Below are positions 23,801 through 33,879 of a DNA stretch of 64,000 nt, in pieces. Every line of letters starts with the position of its first letter. Within the stretch, counting starts at the first letter, position 1. Location of the stretch: contig NC_092628.1 of assembly GCF_039555335.1 (NCBI RefSeq), positions 98,088,536 to 98,152,535 of the forward strand, in the 5' to 3' direction. The translations under genes were made by a program, and so were the position numbers. The DNA comes from Amphiura filiformis (taxonomy: Eukaryota; Echinodermata; Ophiuroidea; Amphilepidida; Amphiuridae). The notes beneath the pieces are model-generated. The model did no database searches. It was not told the origin of the DNA and saw nothing but the letters and a program-made list of their open reading frames with translations.

Positions 23801-26800
23801 GAGAGTGGCAAATGCACCAGAGCATGTTAAGGTGGTACTACACCCCTTGATAAATTTGTGACTATTTCTGCATTTTTCTCAAAAAACAATAAAACACTGG
23901 TAACAAAAGTTATGTATAGGGGCAAGGAATCCAGTTACTACACTGGAATTTCAGTGACTCAAGAATGCGATAAGCGGTACGTTATTTATGATAAGAACAG
24001 AGGTACCGCTAGAATGTACCTCATTTCTTAATATTTAATGAACCACTTGTCTTGAATCACTGAAATTTCAGTGAAGTAATTGGATTTTTTGCCCCTATGA
24101 TATAAACTGGGCTCAAAAAGAAACTTTGGTTACTGACATGTGTTTAGAGTAGAGTATTGAAGTAATCAAGTATGTAATTTTGGTTCATTTTTGTGGACAG
24201 GATTTTATTAAAAATTATAAGTTTCTTTTTGAGCCCAGTTTACATACCTTTTGTTACAGTGTGTAGTTATTTTTTTTGAGAAAAATGCAAAATTAGTTAC
24301 GAAATTTATCAGGGTTGTAGTACCACCTTAAACAGATGAGTCTAGTCACAACACAAAAGGAAAAGAAATGGGACTGTTACAGTAGTTTCATCAGTTTTCT
24401 TTGACACTTTTATGCAAAACCTGTGTAGACACACCGTATAGACACAGTTCTTATGGTACACAGCATCTCAGATGCAGAATACACCATGTGATGCTACTTA
24501 CATTATATTTGACTTTTTTCAGCGAGACCAAACTATGACATCTTTTATGTACATACATGCGCCAGAAAAGGGTGTTATAATAATTTTGTATTTTAATGTA
24601 CAAATAACCAATTTCACACTCTAATGGATTTGTGCAGGAATTACCCTTGTGTTATGCTATAATAGCCTTCCGAAATTTCTGTGCTATAAACGTAGGTTGA
24701 TCTCTGTAGTGTAATTGCAACATGATCTTATTGAATTGGACCAAAGTCATCAATAATGAAATTGAGATATAAGACATAATAAGGAGCAATTAAACAACAA
24801 TTAAAATAACAAAAGAAATGGACATATAAAAGGTACATAACTTTGTAACCAAGTTTGTCAGGGATTACAGATTTCAGCATCAATAAACTTATAGGTACTG
24901 AGCAAGTTAGTAATGGTAATAACTCAATTTTCAAAATTACTGTCATTGGTCTGAGTGAATCCGATTATGTCACATTATAACATAATGTGATCACAACAGG
25001 TGTACTGTTGGTTTGCAATCATCAGGTTTTGTAGTCTTCATGTAGCTTATTACTAATTACTGAATTTAAATTTCCTCTACTACTAATTGTAGGTTACTGT
25101 CTTAGGGACCCCAGCAGAAGAAGGTGAGGGAGCAAAACCGATTATGATTGATGCCGGTGTTTTTGCCGATATTGATGTCGCTATGATGGCACATGGATGT
25201 CCATATTTTATTTCAGAAGCAAAATTTGTTGCCCTTCAACCGTGAGTGTTATCGTAACATTTGTGTGACAGTCCCAGAGAAAAGAATTTATACTTTGTGT
25301 AAGAGAGCACAGAATTGCGTGATAAGATTACAATCAGGGATTCTGAGCTTTATTCTGTCATCTTCTATTAATCATCATCTTACACTTAAGGATACACCGG
25401 ACATGTCTTAAATGATATAATTGAATAAATGATCATAGCTCAGAGGCTAGTGATGTAGTTTAGACCAAGACCTTAACTTTAACTGTGACTGAACCCTTCA
25501 CATATGTGACCATCCTCCACAACTGAGCCCGGATGTCGCCAGTGCCACTATTGAGATATGCTCCATCGAACTTAACTTTAAACAATAGGAAACATTTATT
25601 GACTGTTTTATTGATTTTTCACTACTTAAATGTCAAGTACTGTAGACATGATATACATCATTTTAAAGCTAATTTCAAGCAGAATATTTTTGTTGAATAT
25701 CGCAAAAATGATGATTGGCGACTTCAGGGCTCAGTTGTGCTGAGGGGTCACATATGGGACTAACACATGCACTTCTTTTCCATGAGACCAACACATTGAA
25801 ATCCTGGGATGAGACCTAGACAAAATTTACTAAAAAAAACCAACAATGATTTTAATCTTCAATTTCAAAGTTCATGCAGCTAGTTAAAACAACTTTGAAT
25901 ATGTAAATGCAATTGTCCCAATAAGTGCTAGTAAGATGTGAATCAGGGACAAGATTCATCAAATACATCTTGAAACTGTATCAACTTTCCTATACTAAGC
26001 AGCTGCTTCGCCACATTGTAAAACCATGACCAAGGTCACTTGGAGATGTGGTTAACTACACCATGACTACCCTGGCCATGGGTAGTGGATGCTTTAATCC
26101 ATGTAAATCTAGGTATGTGTCTTAAACTTGATGTTTTCACATCTGCCGGGTTGTCTTGGTTGTGAGTGTACAGTATGGTTACACACACGGTCACACAGTA
26201 CATGGAGGTTGATACACAGATGTAGCACACCCTCTGAGAGAAATATATGTGAATCTGCCCTGGGGTCTTGACTTTCTCTTGCACATATCAGTGAGTGTCT
26301 TTGGATCACAACAGGCAGATTTGAGAGTTGTTAGCTTTAATTCTAACTCTAATCCTGCAACTCAGGATCTTTGAAACCAAAACTAAGGCAAATCTATGGT
26401 GGTTGGGGTAAAAATGTACCAAGTGGAGCTAAAATGATACAAGAGTTTAATTCATGGTGGTGTTTAATCATGTTTTTCCACTGTGTTTCCTTGTTTCCTT
26501 GTTTGTTTGTTTTACTTGCTATAATTCATCTAATGGCTGCAAATATGATTTTTAACCCTAACCATACCAAACATCAAAAAACCTCAATTCCAACAGCATA
26601 TGCACAGGCGGGTATCCCACATGATGCGATTGCATCATCATGCGAATAGTGATATGGGGATGGAAAGCTTGGCCAGGCAAGCTACACCCCTGTGGCAAGG
26701 TAGGCCCATGCACGTCTCTGGCACCCGAGGGGTTGTTGGTTCAAAATTGCACCCGGGAAAAAAGTTTTCTCTTCTTCTTTATTTCTCCTTTCCTTCCCCT

Positions 26801-29800
26801 CGCCAAAAAGCAACTGGGGTGTTAGGGTTAATAAACCTGTAATGAATGAAATGAGTGACTCCTAATCTCTTAATATTAATCCTAGTCATAATCCTGGCCA
26901 CAGAAAAATGATTTCTTTGCTGAGACAAGACCATTGCTGTATTGAAAATGTTGTGCAAGTACAAAGCCGAAACAAAATCTCCTTGCGCAAAAAACATTGG
27001 CCAGCTCTGACCTACATGTATTTTGTGTTTTAAGTGCCTGGGGAGTTATTAGTTTTGAGGCAGAATTTTAGCATAAAAAATGTGATCCAGCTCAGGAGAA
27101 ACTGTATATAACAGCATATTTTAGTGGTATCCATTTTGTGTTGTTCACAGTTTTGTGGTTTCTTTAATGAGCTTTTTTAAAAGCCCATAAAAACAAATAA
27201 ATTTAAAAACAAATAAATTTAAAAATTTGCTACTCTGAAATTAAGCGCAAAAATTGCCGCAATACTGAGCTCATACTGTTATTTTCAAATGATCTAGAAG
27301 ACAAAAATCAACCATTCTTTAAGTAGAAAATGCTGCATGTGTTGTGTACCACTTAAAACATTATTATATAGTGTACCATTAAGGTTTACTCGGTGGAAAT
27401 AGCTTCTGATAAAAGGTGTGTCAATAATTTTTGGAGGTTTTGCAAGTAGAAACAAGCTATGTGATATAGCTCTTTACTGAGGTGTTTTACTTCAACTGGG
27501 TTTTAAGCTTTCTAAATGCCTTTTTCAGTGAGGCAATATTAATTCTAAATTTTATTTCCAGTTTCATTTCAGGTGATTTTAACATATTCGACATCATGAA
27601 AGTCTTCTTCTTGATTTCAACATCAGAACAAATTAAATTTGGTACATTCATTAAAGTGCTTGTTTGATTCACAGGTCTCCACCATGTGATAGCACTACAT
27701 TCTTCTCTAGCCCATAGGATATCCTAAATTTTAGTATGACTACATTTATCAAATAAACAAGGTCCAAGATTTTCATCCAGATTGTACAACAAGTGTTCCT
27801 TATGACCAGCAGACCTTGGACACGTTCAGCTTTGCTTGGAAATTGTAAAGAAATGCAAATATGTCTTTGCTTAATTCGAAGCAAACTCTACAACTCTGAA
27901 CACTAGTATCTAATTTTTGGATTAATTATATTCCCAAATCTAAAATGAAATTTCTGAACAGAAGAAATTTGAAATAATCAAACCTATTTTTGTGTGTTTT
28001 TATGACCTAGGTCACAGTAATGGGCACCCCTGCTGAAGAGGGAGGTGGTGGGAAAAATGTGATGATTGATGCCAAAGCTTTCGAGGGAGTTGATGTGGCC
28101 ATGATGGCACACGGATGTCCATTTTATGCCCCACGGCCTAAGTTTCTGGCTATTCAACAGTGAGTGATTCCAAATTAAATCATATTGCTTCATTCTCATC
28201 ACAAATACCTATATTATATTATATTATATTATTTTCATTTCTGTTGCATGGTCAGCGAGTGGGCTATATCATGCCAGAGTCAAGCAAGACGTAAACTATA
28301 AAACTGACTGAACACAGTTTTACTGATTACGGAGCAACCTTACATGGACCGGACAAGAAAAATCTTATGTTCATTCTAACAGCTGCTTGCTTTGCTCCGA
28401 TAATTAATTGTCCGCTCATTAACTAACTACATGTAGCTACTTTGATATTCCCCTCATTAACTAAATAGCCTGGTTGCAGGGTTGCCAACTTGATTTAATA
28501 TTATTTTTTTCAGTTGAAGTGTTTATAATGGCCATGTTGTTCCTCATTGAAAATACCCATAGATAATAGTTGGCGAATTACTCAGTTGGTGTGAAGCCTA
28601 GTTGAAGGAAGGATATGTATTTGTTTACATTTTAGAGATATACTAATCGAGTTGCTTCATTTGCATAATAAAGTATGTATATGTTTTGTTTAACTTGGCA
28701 GAGGTTATTGCCAAATCAAGTGAGGCTGTGGTTGCGGAATCGCCTTATAAGTAAGCTTGAGATGGAATCCTGATTAGAAGACTGACATGATATGCAAATG
28801 AGTTGGCAATCCTGTTTAACAACTTTTCCCCTTCTTTTTTTCTCATTTTATTTTCCCATAGCTAATTTATATTGCTTACAGTGTGTTTATGCTGATCATC
28901 CATGCAACATCATATGCTTGGGATAGAATTGTGGCTTTTAATTGCCAAATCAACTGGCCCAAGGGACATGTTAATAAACAAGCAAACAAACCTAAAAGTA
29001 AAATATTATGCAGTATTGCTTAAGTAGGCTGATGTATGCCCTTATTATTTTGCATTTAATTTTTCATATCTAGTTTTTCTCATGCATTTGGCTTTGTCTT
29101 TGTGTAACAGGCTTTATAATGCTTGTCCTTGTTTTGCAGCAAGGTTACCACAGTCTGCATATTTTGTTTATAACCACTTTTCCACATTGCAACATTTCTA
29201 TTCTGTACTAACCATTGTGATTTATTAGAGTTTGAAAACGGCACTCACAATTGGTTTGCTTATTCAGTTTTAAAGTCTGCCTGGTAGCTAGCCCGCAAAC
29301 TGTGTAGGACCAGTAGTTGATCTAATGTACAATTGTGTTTGACTTTCCACTAAGTACAAAAGCCTAGGAGGGACACTCACTGATATTTGAAAAAAGCACA
29401 CTGCCAGTGTGGATTCACTAACAAAACCAGTCAGAGCATGCCCATTGAACATACCTATTGAGCACCAAAGCTTGCCAGGTTGTTGATGGTAGACATGAGT
29501 TGTAGACAGAAACCATTTAGAACATTTCATACTACAAGTATTGGCAGTTTTGGCATTGTATAAACTTTCAGTTGGCATGATGTGCAAGGATCAAAAACCC
29601 CAGTTCACAACACTCACTCACAATTCTTTAAGAACCTGTAGAATTATTTATTCACATGCCACATAATGGTTACTAATTACTAGTCTTCTCATTCTTTCAG
29701 AATAAAAATAACATTTACAGGTAAATCGGCTCATGCAGCAGCATTCCCATGGGAAGGAAGGAATGCATTGGATGCAGCAGTGATGTGTTATCAGGCCATT

Positions 29801-32190
29801 AGTGTCCTCAGACAACAGATGAAACCAGATTGGAGAGTACATGGTAGGTGTAAGGGGAGAAATTGTTGAACAAATTCATTTGCTGGTCATGTTTATAAAA
29901 CCTGCACCAAGGTGTAATACATGTAGCAAAAAGTATAATTTCCTGCACAATTCAGTTATCTAAAAGTCCCAACTAAACAATATGGAAATCAACAGAAAGC
30001 AATACATGTATGTGATGCATGTCAATAATAGACAGCTTAATATTCAATCTACTACTACATATGAGTTAGACTTGATGGCCACTCTCGGGTATGATATGCT
30101 AATGGACATGTTATCACCATTAGCTTTACTTATGCCCTGACTTATGGACCACTCTTGAGGGAAATTGTCTTGTGCAATTAATAAAAACTTGAATGTCTTC
30201 CATCAGGAGTACCAGAACAACTTTAAATCACAGAAAAGAGCAACTTATCATAACATTTATATAAACAGTAAGTTTATCATAAACAGTAAGTTATTGTTTG
30301 TCTTCTATCTTGTGTTCTGTAATAAATAGGTATATTTACTAATGGAGGTGTAAAACCCAACATCATCCCAGAAGAGGCTGAACTATTTTACTACATGAGA
30401 GCACCCACCAAGGTTGAATTAGATGTTTTGATACAGAAGGTGTTAGGATGCATTGATGGAGCAGCCAAAGCGACAAGTTGTGAGGTAAGTTGGTGAAAGA
30501 GACATCGGATTTAATGCAGTCAGAGGGTGTTAGGATGCATTGATGGAGCAGCCAAGGTGACTTGGTGAAAGAGTCTGATGATTTCATACTGAGGGTATCA
30601 GGATGCATTGATGGAGCAGCCAATTTAACAGGTTGTGATGTAATTTGTAGTAACTTGTATTTGTGTGCAGGTTACGTTTTTAATTAAGGGGCACATTGAG
30701 CAGTAGTTCTGCATGTTATGGAATGATCAATATGAATCAATAATACTTTTTAATTTAATTTGTTCCTAATTTGGGCAATGATAGAGGTCCAATGCTCTTT
30801 AACCCTTTCTCAATGCTCCTATATAACATGGAATCTATTAAAATGCAGTTCTAGATTTAGCGTACAGTGTAAAAGAAGAACATTTATTGTTTATTAAATT
30901 CAGAAATAAGAATGCATCAAAAAGTTCTTGCATTCAACCAATTGCTTACATATCCACATTTCATTACATGTATATTACTTCTTTTTTTCCACAGGCAAAA
31001 CACAAGTTTGAAGTTAACTATCTAGATGTTGTCACCAACAAAGGGCTCATCTCAATATATGAAAAGCATGCACAAAACTTAGGGGTGACATTTGAAACCA
31101 ATCCAAGTATAAGAGATGCTGCTGTTGGATCTACAGATATGGGCAATGTATCTTATGTGGTACCCAGCATTCATCCTATGTTTGATATCAACACAGTAGC
31201 ACCTAATCACTCCCGAGAGTTTACTGCTGATGCTGGTAAGTGTGGCTTGAATTCTGTATTGGACTGGTTAGCGATTAAAGGGACATTCAATCATTGATTT
31301 GCTAAACCAGTCCACCTAAAGTCATCAAATTTAGGTCGTGTGAAGGAGAGACCTTGTGATATTATAGTCATGCTATGGTTTCTGTGTATCTTTGTCAAAA
31401 ATATGCAAGACTTTTGTTAATATTCGGGCTCATATAAACAGTTCAAATCCCAGTTCAACCGAACTTGGGAACCTTTGCGTATTAGTGGTGTTCAAGGTCA
31501 CATACTGAGGTCAAAGGTTATTTGAGGTCAATACCATTATCAGATTCTTGGTAAAATTTGGTCTTATATGAGTAGTTCAAGTCAAATTGCAACCAAACAT
31601 TGGTTGCAGCTGCACTATGGGAACTTTCTTGTAATAGTTATGTTCCAGGTCACACATTGAGATCAAATGTGCCCATCCACCACAAACTGGTCGTAAAGTC
31701 GGCATTTTCCATTTTGAGATAAATCAAAAACAGTATATGAATTTCTATGTAAAATATATTAGGAATTTGATGAACCATAACTTCGCTTCCAGATGTCCGA
31801 TGAAGCTGGTTGAGGTGTCATTTTAAAGCTGAAAGTGAATTCTTTCAAAATCTGCAATAAACAGAAAATGATCTAGAGCTGACTTTACTACCACTTTGTG
31901 GTGGATGGTCACAAATGTCATTTGAACTTAGGTGAAAAAGCAAAATTGCATCATGCATTACCTAGTTCTTTGCATGCAATAAACTTGCAGGCATGTCGAA
32001 AAGTGTAATTATATAACATTTTGTCATTGTTTTATCTCTTTTTATAGGAGCACCAACAGCTCAGGAACCAACCCTTACTCAAGCTAAAGCTCTTGCTCTC
32101 ACTGGCCTAGAATTACTCATGCCTGGCAACAAACAGCTACTAGATGATATTCGCAAGGAATTTGATGAGACATTTGGCAAATCCAAGTAA
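20743..32190 (+). CDS. PM20D2: PM20D2-like M20 family peptidase/amidohydrolase, seven exons with two alternative exon 3 versions
   Basis: Coding exons are 20743-20883, 22389-22628, (25093-25241 or 28011-28159), 29701-29843, 30330-30484, 30995-31235 and 32048-32190. Phases join cleanly to a 403-residue protein, slightly shorter than mammalian PM20D2. Family knowledge: a cytosolic metal-dependent hydrolase of the M20 clan; mammalian PM20D2 acts on beta-alanyl and other unusual dipeptides. Visible motifs: [16 protein letters not shown] (residues 86-101) with metal-binding H100; GTPAEEG (132-138), where E136 is the expected general base and E137 a metal ligand; H161; the dimerisation-domain signature [19 protein letters not shown] in exon 4; [20 protein letters not shown] in exon 5; [17 protein letters not shown] in exon 6. 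There is no signal peptide or membrane segment. All introns are GT-AG. The introns hold several MITEs and a SINE. Substrate is inferred from family only. Confidence 0.9.
21325..21859. mobile_element. TA-flanked MITE in intron 1, split by a SINE
   Basis: It starts TGTGATGCGATCAAGCAAAA and ends TTTTGCCTGATCGCATAACA, complementary with few changes, with TA outside (21323-21324, 21860-21861). The right arm is interrupted by the SINE at 21528-21836. A related element without the SINE is at 37318-37522. Confidence 0.75.
21528..21836 (+). mobile_element. tRNA-derived SINE
   Basis: The head contains an A box TGGCCGAGTGG (21541-21551) and a B box GAGTTCGAGCC (21585-21595), spaced as in a tRNA gene. 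The tRNA-unrelated body has CCTTGGGCAAGGCACTTTAT, common in marine-invertebrate SINEs, and the 3' end is a T-rich tail after GAAATAAAACCTTCC. TCATTT stands on both sides (21522-21527 and 21837-21842), a target duplication. It is inserted in the MITE 21325-21859. Confidence 0.85.
22389..22628 (+). CDS. PM20D2: PM20D2-like exon 2
   Basis: It codes residues 48-127, after acceptor TTTCAG and before donor GTGAGA, phase 0 at both ends. It holds the first metal-binding cluster [16 protein letters not shown] and the helix [20 protein letters not shown]. Confidence 0.92.
22946..23130. mobile_element. Palindromic MITE in intron 2
   Basis: The left arm from TTAATGAAC, GTATTACTTGTTG, GAAATTAGACAAAATAATGC and GCTGATGTTGATGCGT is repeated in reverse complement by the right arm down to CGTTCATTAACCTA. 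The loop is CCCTCCCCCC-rich. Exact ends and target site are uncertain. Confidence 0.8.
23831..24327. mobile_element. TTAA-flanked palindromic MITE, copy 2, with a nested insert
   Basis: It has the same ends as 13688-14057 (GGTGGTACTACACCCC...), with TTAA at 23827-23830 and 24328-24331. The right arm is broken by a 136 bp element at 24105-24240; without it the two arms pair as in copy 1. It lies in intron 2 of the PM20D2-like gene. Confidence 0.85.
24105..24240. mobile_element. TA-flanked MITE nested in a TTAA MITE, 136 bp
   Basis: Exact inverted ends of about 22 bp begin AACTGGGCTCAAAAAGAAAC and end GTTTCTTTTTGAGCCCAGTT. TA is on each side (24103-24104, 24241-24242), and the uninterrupted host copy at about 13970 has a single TA at the matching place. 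Confidence 0.88.
25093..25241 (+). CDS. PM20D2: PM20D2-like alternative exon 3a
   Basis: It codes [20 protein letters not shown] ... [19 protein letters not shown] plus two bases of a Pro codon. It is 149 nt, with acceptor TTGTAG and donor GTGAGT, start phase 0 and end phase 2, exactly as exon 3b. The catalytic pair in GTPAEEG and the His of MMAHG are intact. Identity to 3b is 31 of 50 residues, with changes grouped after the EEG and after HGCP, i.e. around the active site. Nothing in the frame is broken, which argues against a dead copy. Confidence 0.82.
25505..25752. mobile_element. TGTGACC-type MITE between exons 3a and 3b, 248 bp
   Basis: Ends are TGTGACCATCCTCCACAACT and its near-complement AGTTGTGCTGAGGGGTCACA, with GAGCCC/GGGCTC inside and TA outside (25503-25504, 25753-25754). 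Confidence 0.8.
28011..28159 (+). CDS. PM20D2: PM20D2-like alternative exon 3b
   Basis: It codes [20 protein letters not shown] ... [19 protein letters not shown] plus two bases of a Gln codon (CA|A). It is 149 nt, with acceptor ACCTAG and donor GTGAGT and the same phases as 3a. The glycine-rich [11 protein letters not shown] is the more family-typical form, so 3b is probably the ancestral exon. If spliced after 3a it would read Ser-Gln-stop at once. Confidence 0.88.
29701..29843 (+). CDS. PM20D2: PM20D2-like exon 4
   Basis: It follows acceptor TTTCAG; the first A completes the split codon of exon 3. It codes [20 protein letters not shown] and on to MKPDWRVHG, the start of the M20 dimerisation (lid) domain. 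The donor is GTAGGT, leaving one base (phase 1). Confidence 0.92.
30330..30484 (+). CDS. PM20D2: PM20D2-like exon 5
   Basis: It codes [20 protein letters not shown] ... [12 protein letters not shown], the rest of the dimerisation domain. Acceptor is AAATAG and donor GTAAGT, ending in phase 0. Its last 45 bp are partly repeated twice in the following intron (see 30440-30640). Confidence 0.92.
30440..30640 (+). repeat. Exon 5 end triplicated into intron 5
   Basis: GTGTTAGGATGCATTGATGG plus AGCAGCCAA occurs at 30440 (in exon 5), at about 30527 and, as GTATCAGGATGCATTGATGG, at about 30595. The two later copies follow the real donor. Copy 2 lacks the donor, and copy 3 has GTTGTGATGTAATT in place of GTTGTGAGGTAAGT. 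Confidence 0.85.
30995..31235 (+). CDS. PM20D2: PM20D2-like exon 6
   Basis: Acceptor TTTCCACAG is followed by [20 protein letters not shown] and, later, [20 protein letters not shown] and [11 protein letters not shown]. It returns to the catalytic domain; the STDMGNVS...PSIHP block is the conserved C-terminal catalytic-domain signature. Donor GTAAGT, phase 1. Confidence 0.92.
31668..31913. mobile_element. TGTGACC-type MITE in intron 6, 246 bp
   Basis: Ends are TGTGCCCATCCACCACAAAC and the near-complement of TGTGACCATCCACCACAAAG, followed inward by GTAAAGTC on both arms. It is related by its ends to 25505-25752 and 59481-60065. Confidence 0.75.
32048..32190 (+). CDS. PM20D2: PM20D2-like exon 7 with stop
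   Basis: Acceptor TTTATAG. It codes [20 protein letters not shown] ... DETFGKSK and ends TAA at 32188-32190. The C-terminal helix matches the expected end of the family, giving 403 residues. Confidence 0.9.
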
Positions 32191-32480
32191 TTCTAACCAT
32201 GAAGCTGTGAAGTTATATTTGTTGGAATTTAGAAGGGTGAAAACAAGTTGTCTTCAATTCTCATGTGTGGTTGAATTTCTGGTATTAGTTGTTATGTGAC
32301 CCTAGTACACATCCCCCATATAGTACATATATTAACTGTCTGTGAGTGTGATAGATGAAATATAATCACATGGTGAAAGATGGATTATTTTGACCAAGTG
32401 ATTATATTTTGACCAAAACACAAATTTAATATTTGTTTCATATCACTCATACATAAATTCAAGAATATTTCTTTTTTTAA

Positions 32481-33192
32481 AGGTCCGTAACCCGATCGAC
32501 AGCATCATCCCCGATTTTTTTTCATTGTTGATGAGGTTTTGGTATCACATAATAGATACTATTTTTCTCATTACTATCCTGAAATTTGACGCTCCAAGTC
32601 GATGTATTTCGGAGAAATCATGAATCACAGCGGTTTTACAGGTATACCAGTTTGTAAACAATGGTAAATACTTTGGAATTCTGGGAGGGAATTATGAGCG
32701 AAATATCAGTCACCGCAAGCGGTGCGCCGTATATAGTTATGAAAACGGCAACGGTAAGCGTGGTGTGCTAAATAGCTCGATTGACTAGCGCGTTTGTTTT
32801 TTACCCAAGAGGTACCCGGTTCAAAACCTGGTCTCGGAAGGGTTTTTTTCCTCTCCATTTTACCCAAACTTTTTTTATATTCATTTGAAATGTACATATT
32901 GCAAGGGGAAATATATTTTGTTTCCTTTTTTTCTGAAACGGTACGAAAAAAAAAAATTTCCGTTCAATACGGGCCGGGCATTGTACAGCATGTCAGCATT
33001 GTTCGTCATTGCCTGCCCAGAATGCAATTCACGTATACCAAGGTATTGGATTGCAAATTTGGCTATTTATTCACATTTACGCTGAAAATGCTCTCGCTTT
33101 TTTTCACAAAGCAGCATAAAGGAGGCGATATTTGATGTTATTATGTAATTTTAAAGACAATCCATATCCAAAACCAATAGGGTTACCCCCCT
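32481..33192 (+). mobile_element. TTAA-flanked (piggyBac-type) element with tRNA-like segment, second copy, 712 bp
   Basis: Starts AGGTCCGTAACCCGATCGAC and ends GGGTTACCCCCCT, with TTAA on both sides (32477-32480, 33193-33196). It is the opposite-orientation relative of 12169-13166. It lies 290 bp after the stop of the PM20D2-like gene and may fall in its 3' UTR. Confidence 0.82.
32765..32845 (+). other. tRNA-like sequence inside the TTAA element
   Basis: AATAGCTCGATTGACTAGCG (A-box-like) is followed at tRNA spacing by GTACCCGGTTCAAAACCTGG (B box). The reverse strand translates to a PGFEPGT-type peptide often produced by tRNA-like repeats, which is not a gene. It is more decayed in the A box than the copy at 12728-12800. 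Confidence 0.55.
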
Positions 33193-33688
33193 TTAACTAC
33201 ACAACACTAAGTTGGAAGTTCTTCCGTCGTGTGTAATGAACGAACGAGCTGCCTAGAATGTACGAGTGATATAATGTAGAACATATTTTAAACCAAATGT
33301 GTGTGATTTTACAATATGTCTGTATGTACTATATGATGTACATTCATTTTAAGTATCAAGCTCCACCCATAATGATACTCTGTGGTGTTTAAATATGATA
33401 TTGATTGCCTATATTGCATCTTCCATTTCAGGCACTGCATGTTACAACACAATACCAAGCACATTACTATCAGTTGCAATATAGCTGATTATCAACTATT
33501 GTTGATATAAATGAATTAATCAAAATTATTCTGAAAACCAGGGTTTTTTTCAGTTGTATGTCCAGGGGATGAAAATTGGGTGTCGTGTATTTGGACATGC
33601 CAAAAGTGGAGTATCATGGAACCTGCTTTCAATTATATGAATTTGCAAGTGTTTGTGAATGCAGTGCAGTCATCTCAAAACAAGGTTC
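33193..33688. other. Gene-free gap after the PM20D2-like gene
   Basis: It may be 3' UTR. No poly(A) signal can be assigned with confidence. Confidence 0.3.
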
Positions 33689-33690
33689 TA

Positions 33691-33879
33691 TACCATATTT
33701 CGTCCTGATGTGGCAGTGACGTCAGTACGCATTTCATTGGGGCGCAGCCACAGATTTTCTAGTATTTGCTAAAACGTTGGTGTACGCACATACGCTCTTA
33801 AAGTCGCCATATAGAAATGTGCATGAAACAGCCGCCTCAAGTGCTTGATGTCACTGCCACATCAAGGTGTAAAATGGTA
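33691..33879. mobile_element. TA-flanked MITE, 189 bp
   Basis: The left arm TACCATATTTCGTCCTGATG continues GTGGCAGTGACGTCA. The right arm is the near-complement, from TGATGTCACTGCCACATCA to AAAATGGTA. TA lies outside (33689-33690, 33880-33881). The left arm holds a TGACGTCA palindrome. Confidence 0.78.

Noticed and set aside
32706-32897. Minus-strand frame with a PGFEPGT peptide
   Set aside because: This peptide is a known product of translating tRNA-like repeats. It overlaps the tRNA-like part of the TTAA element.
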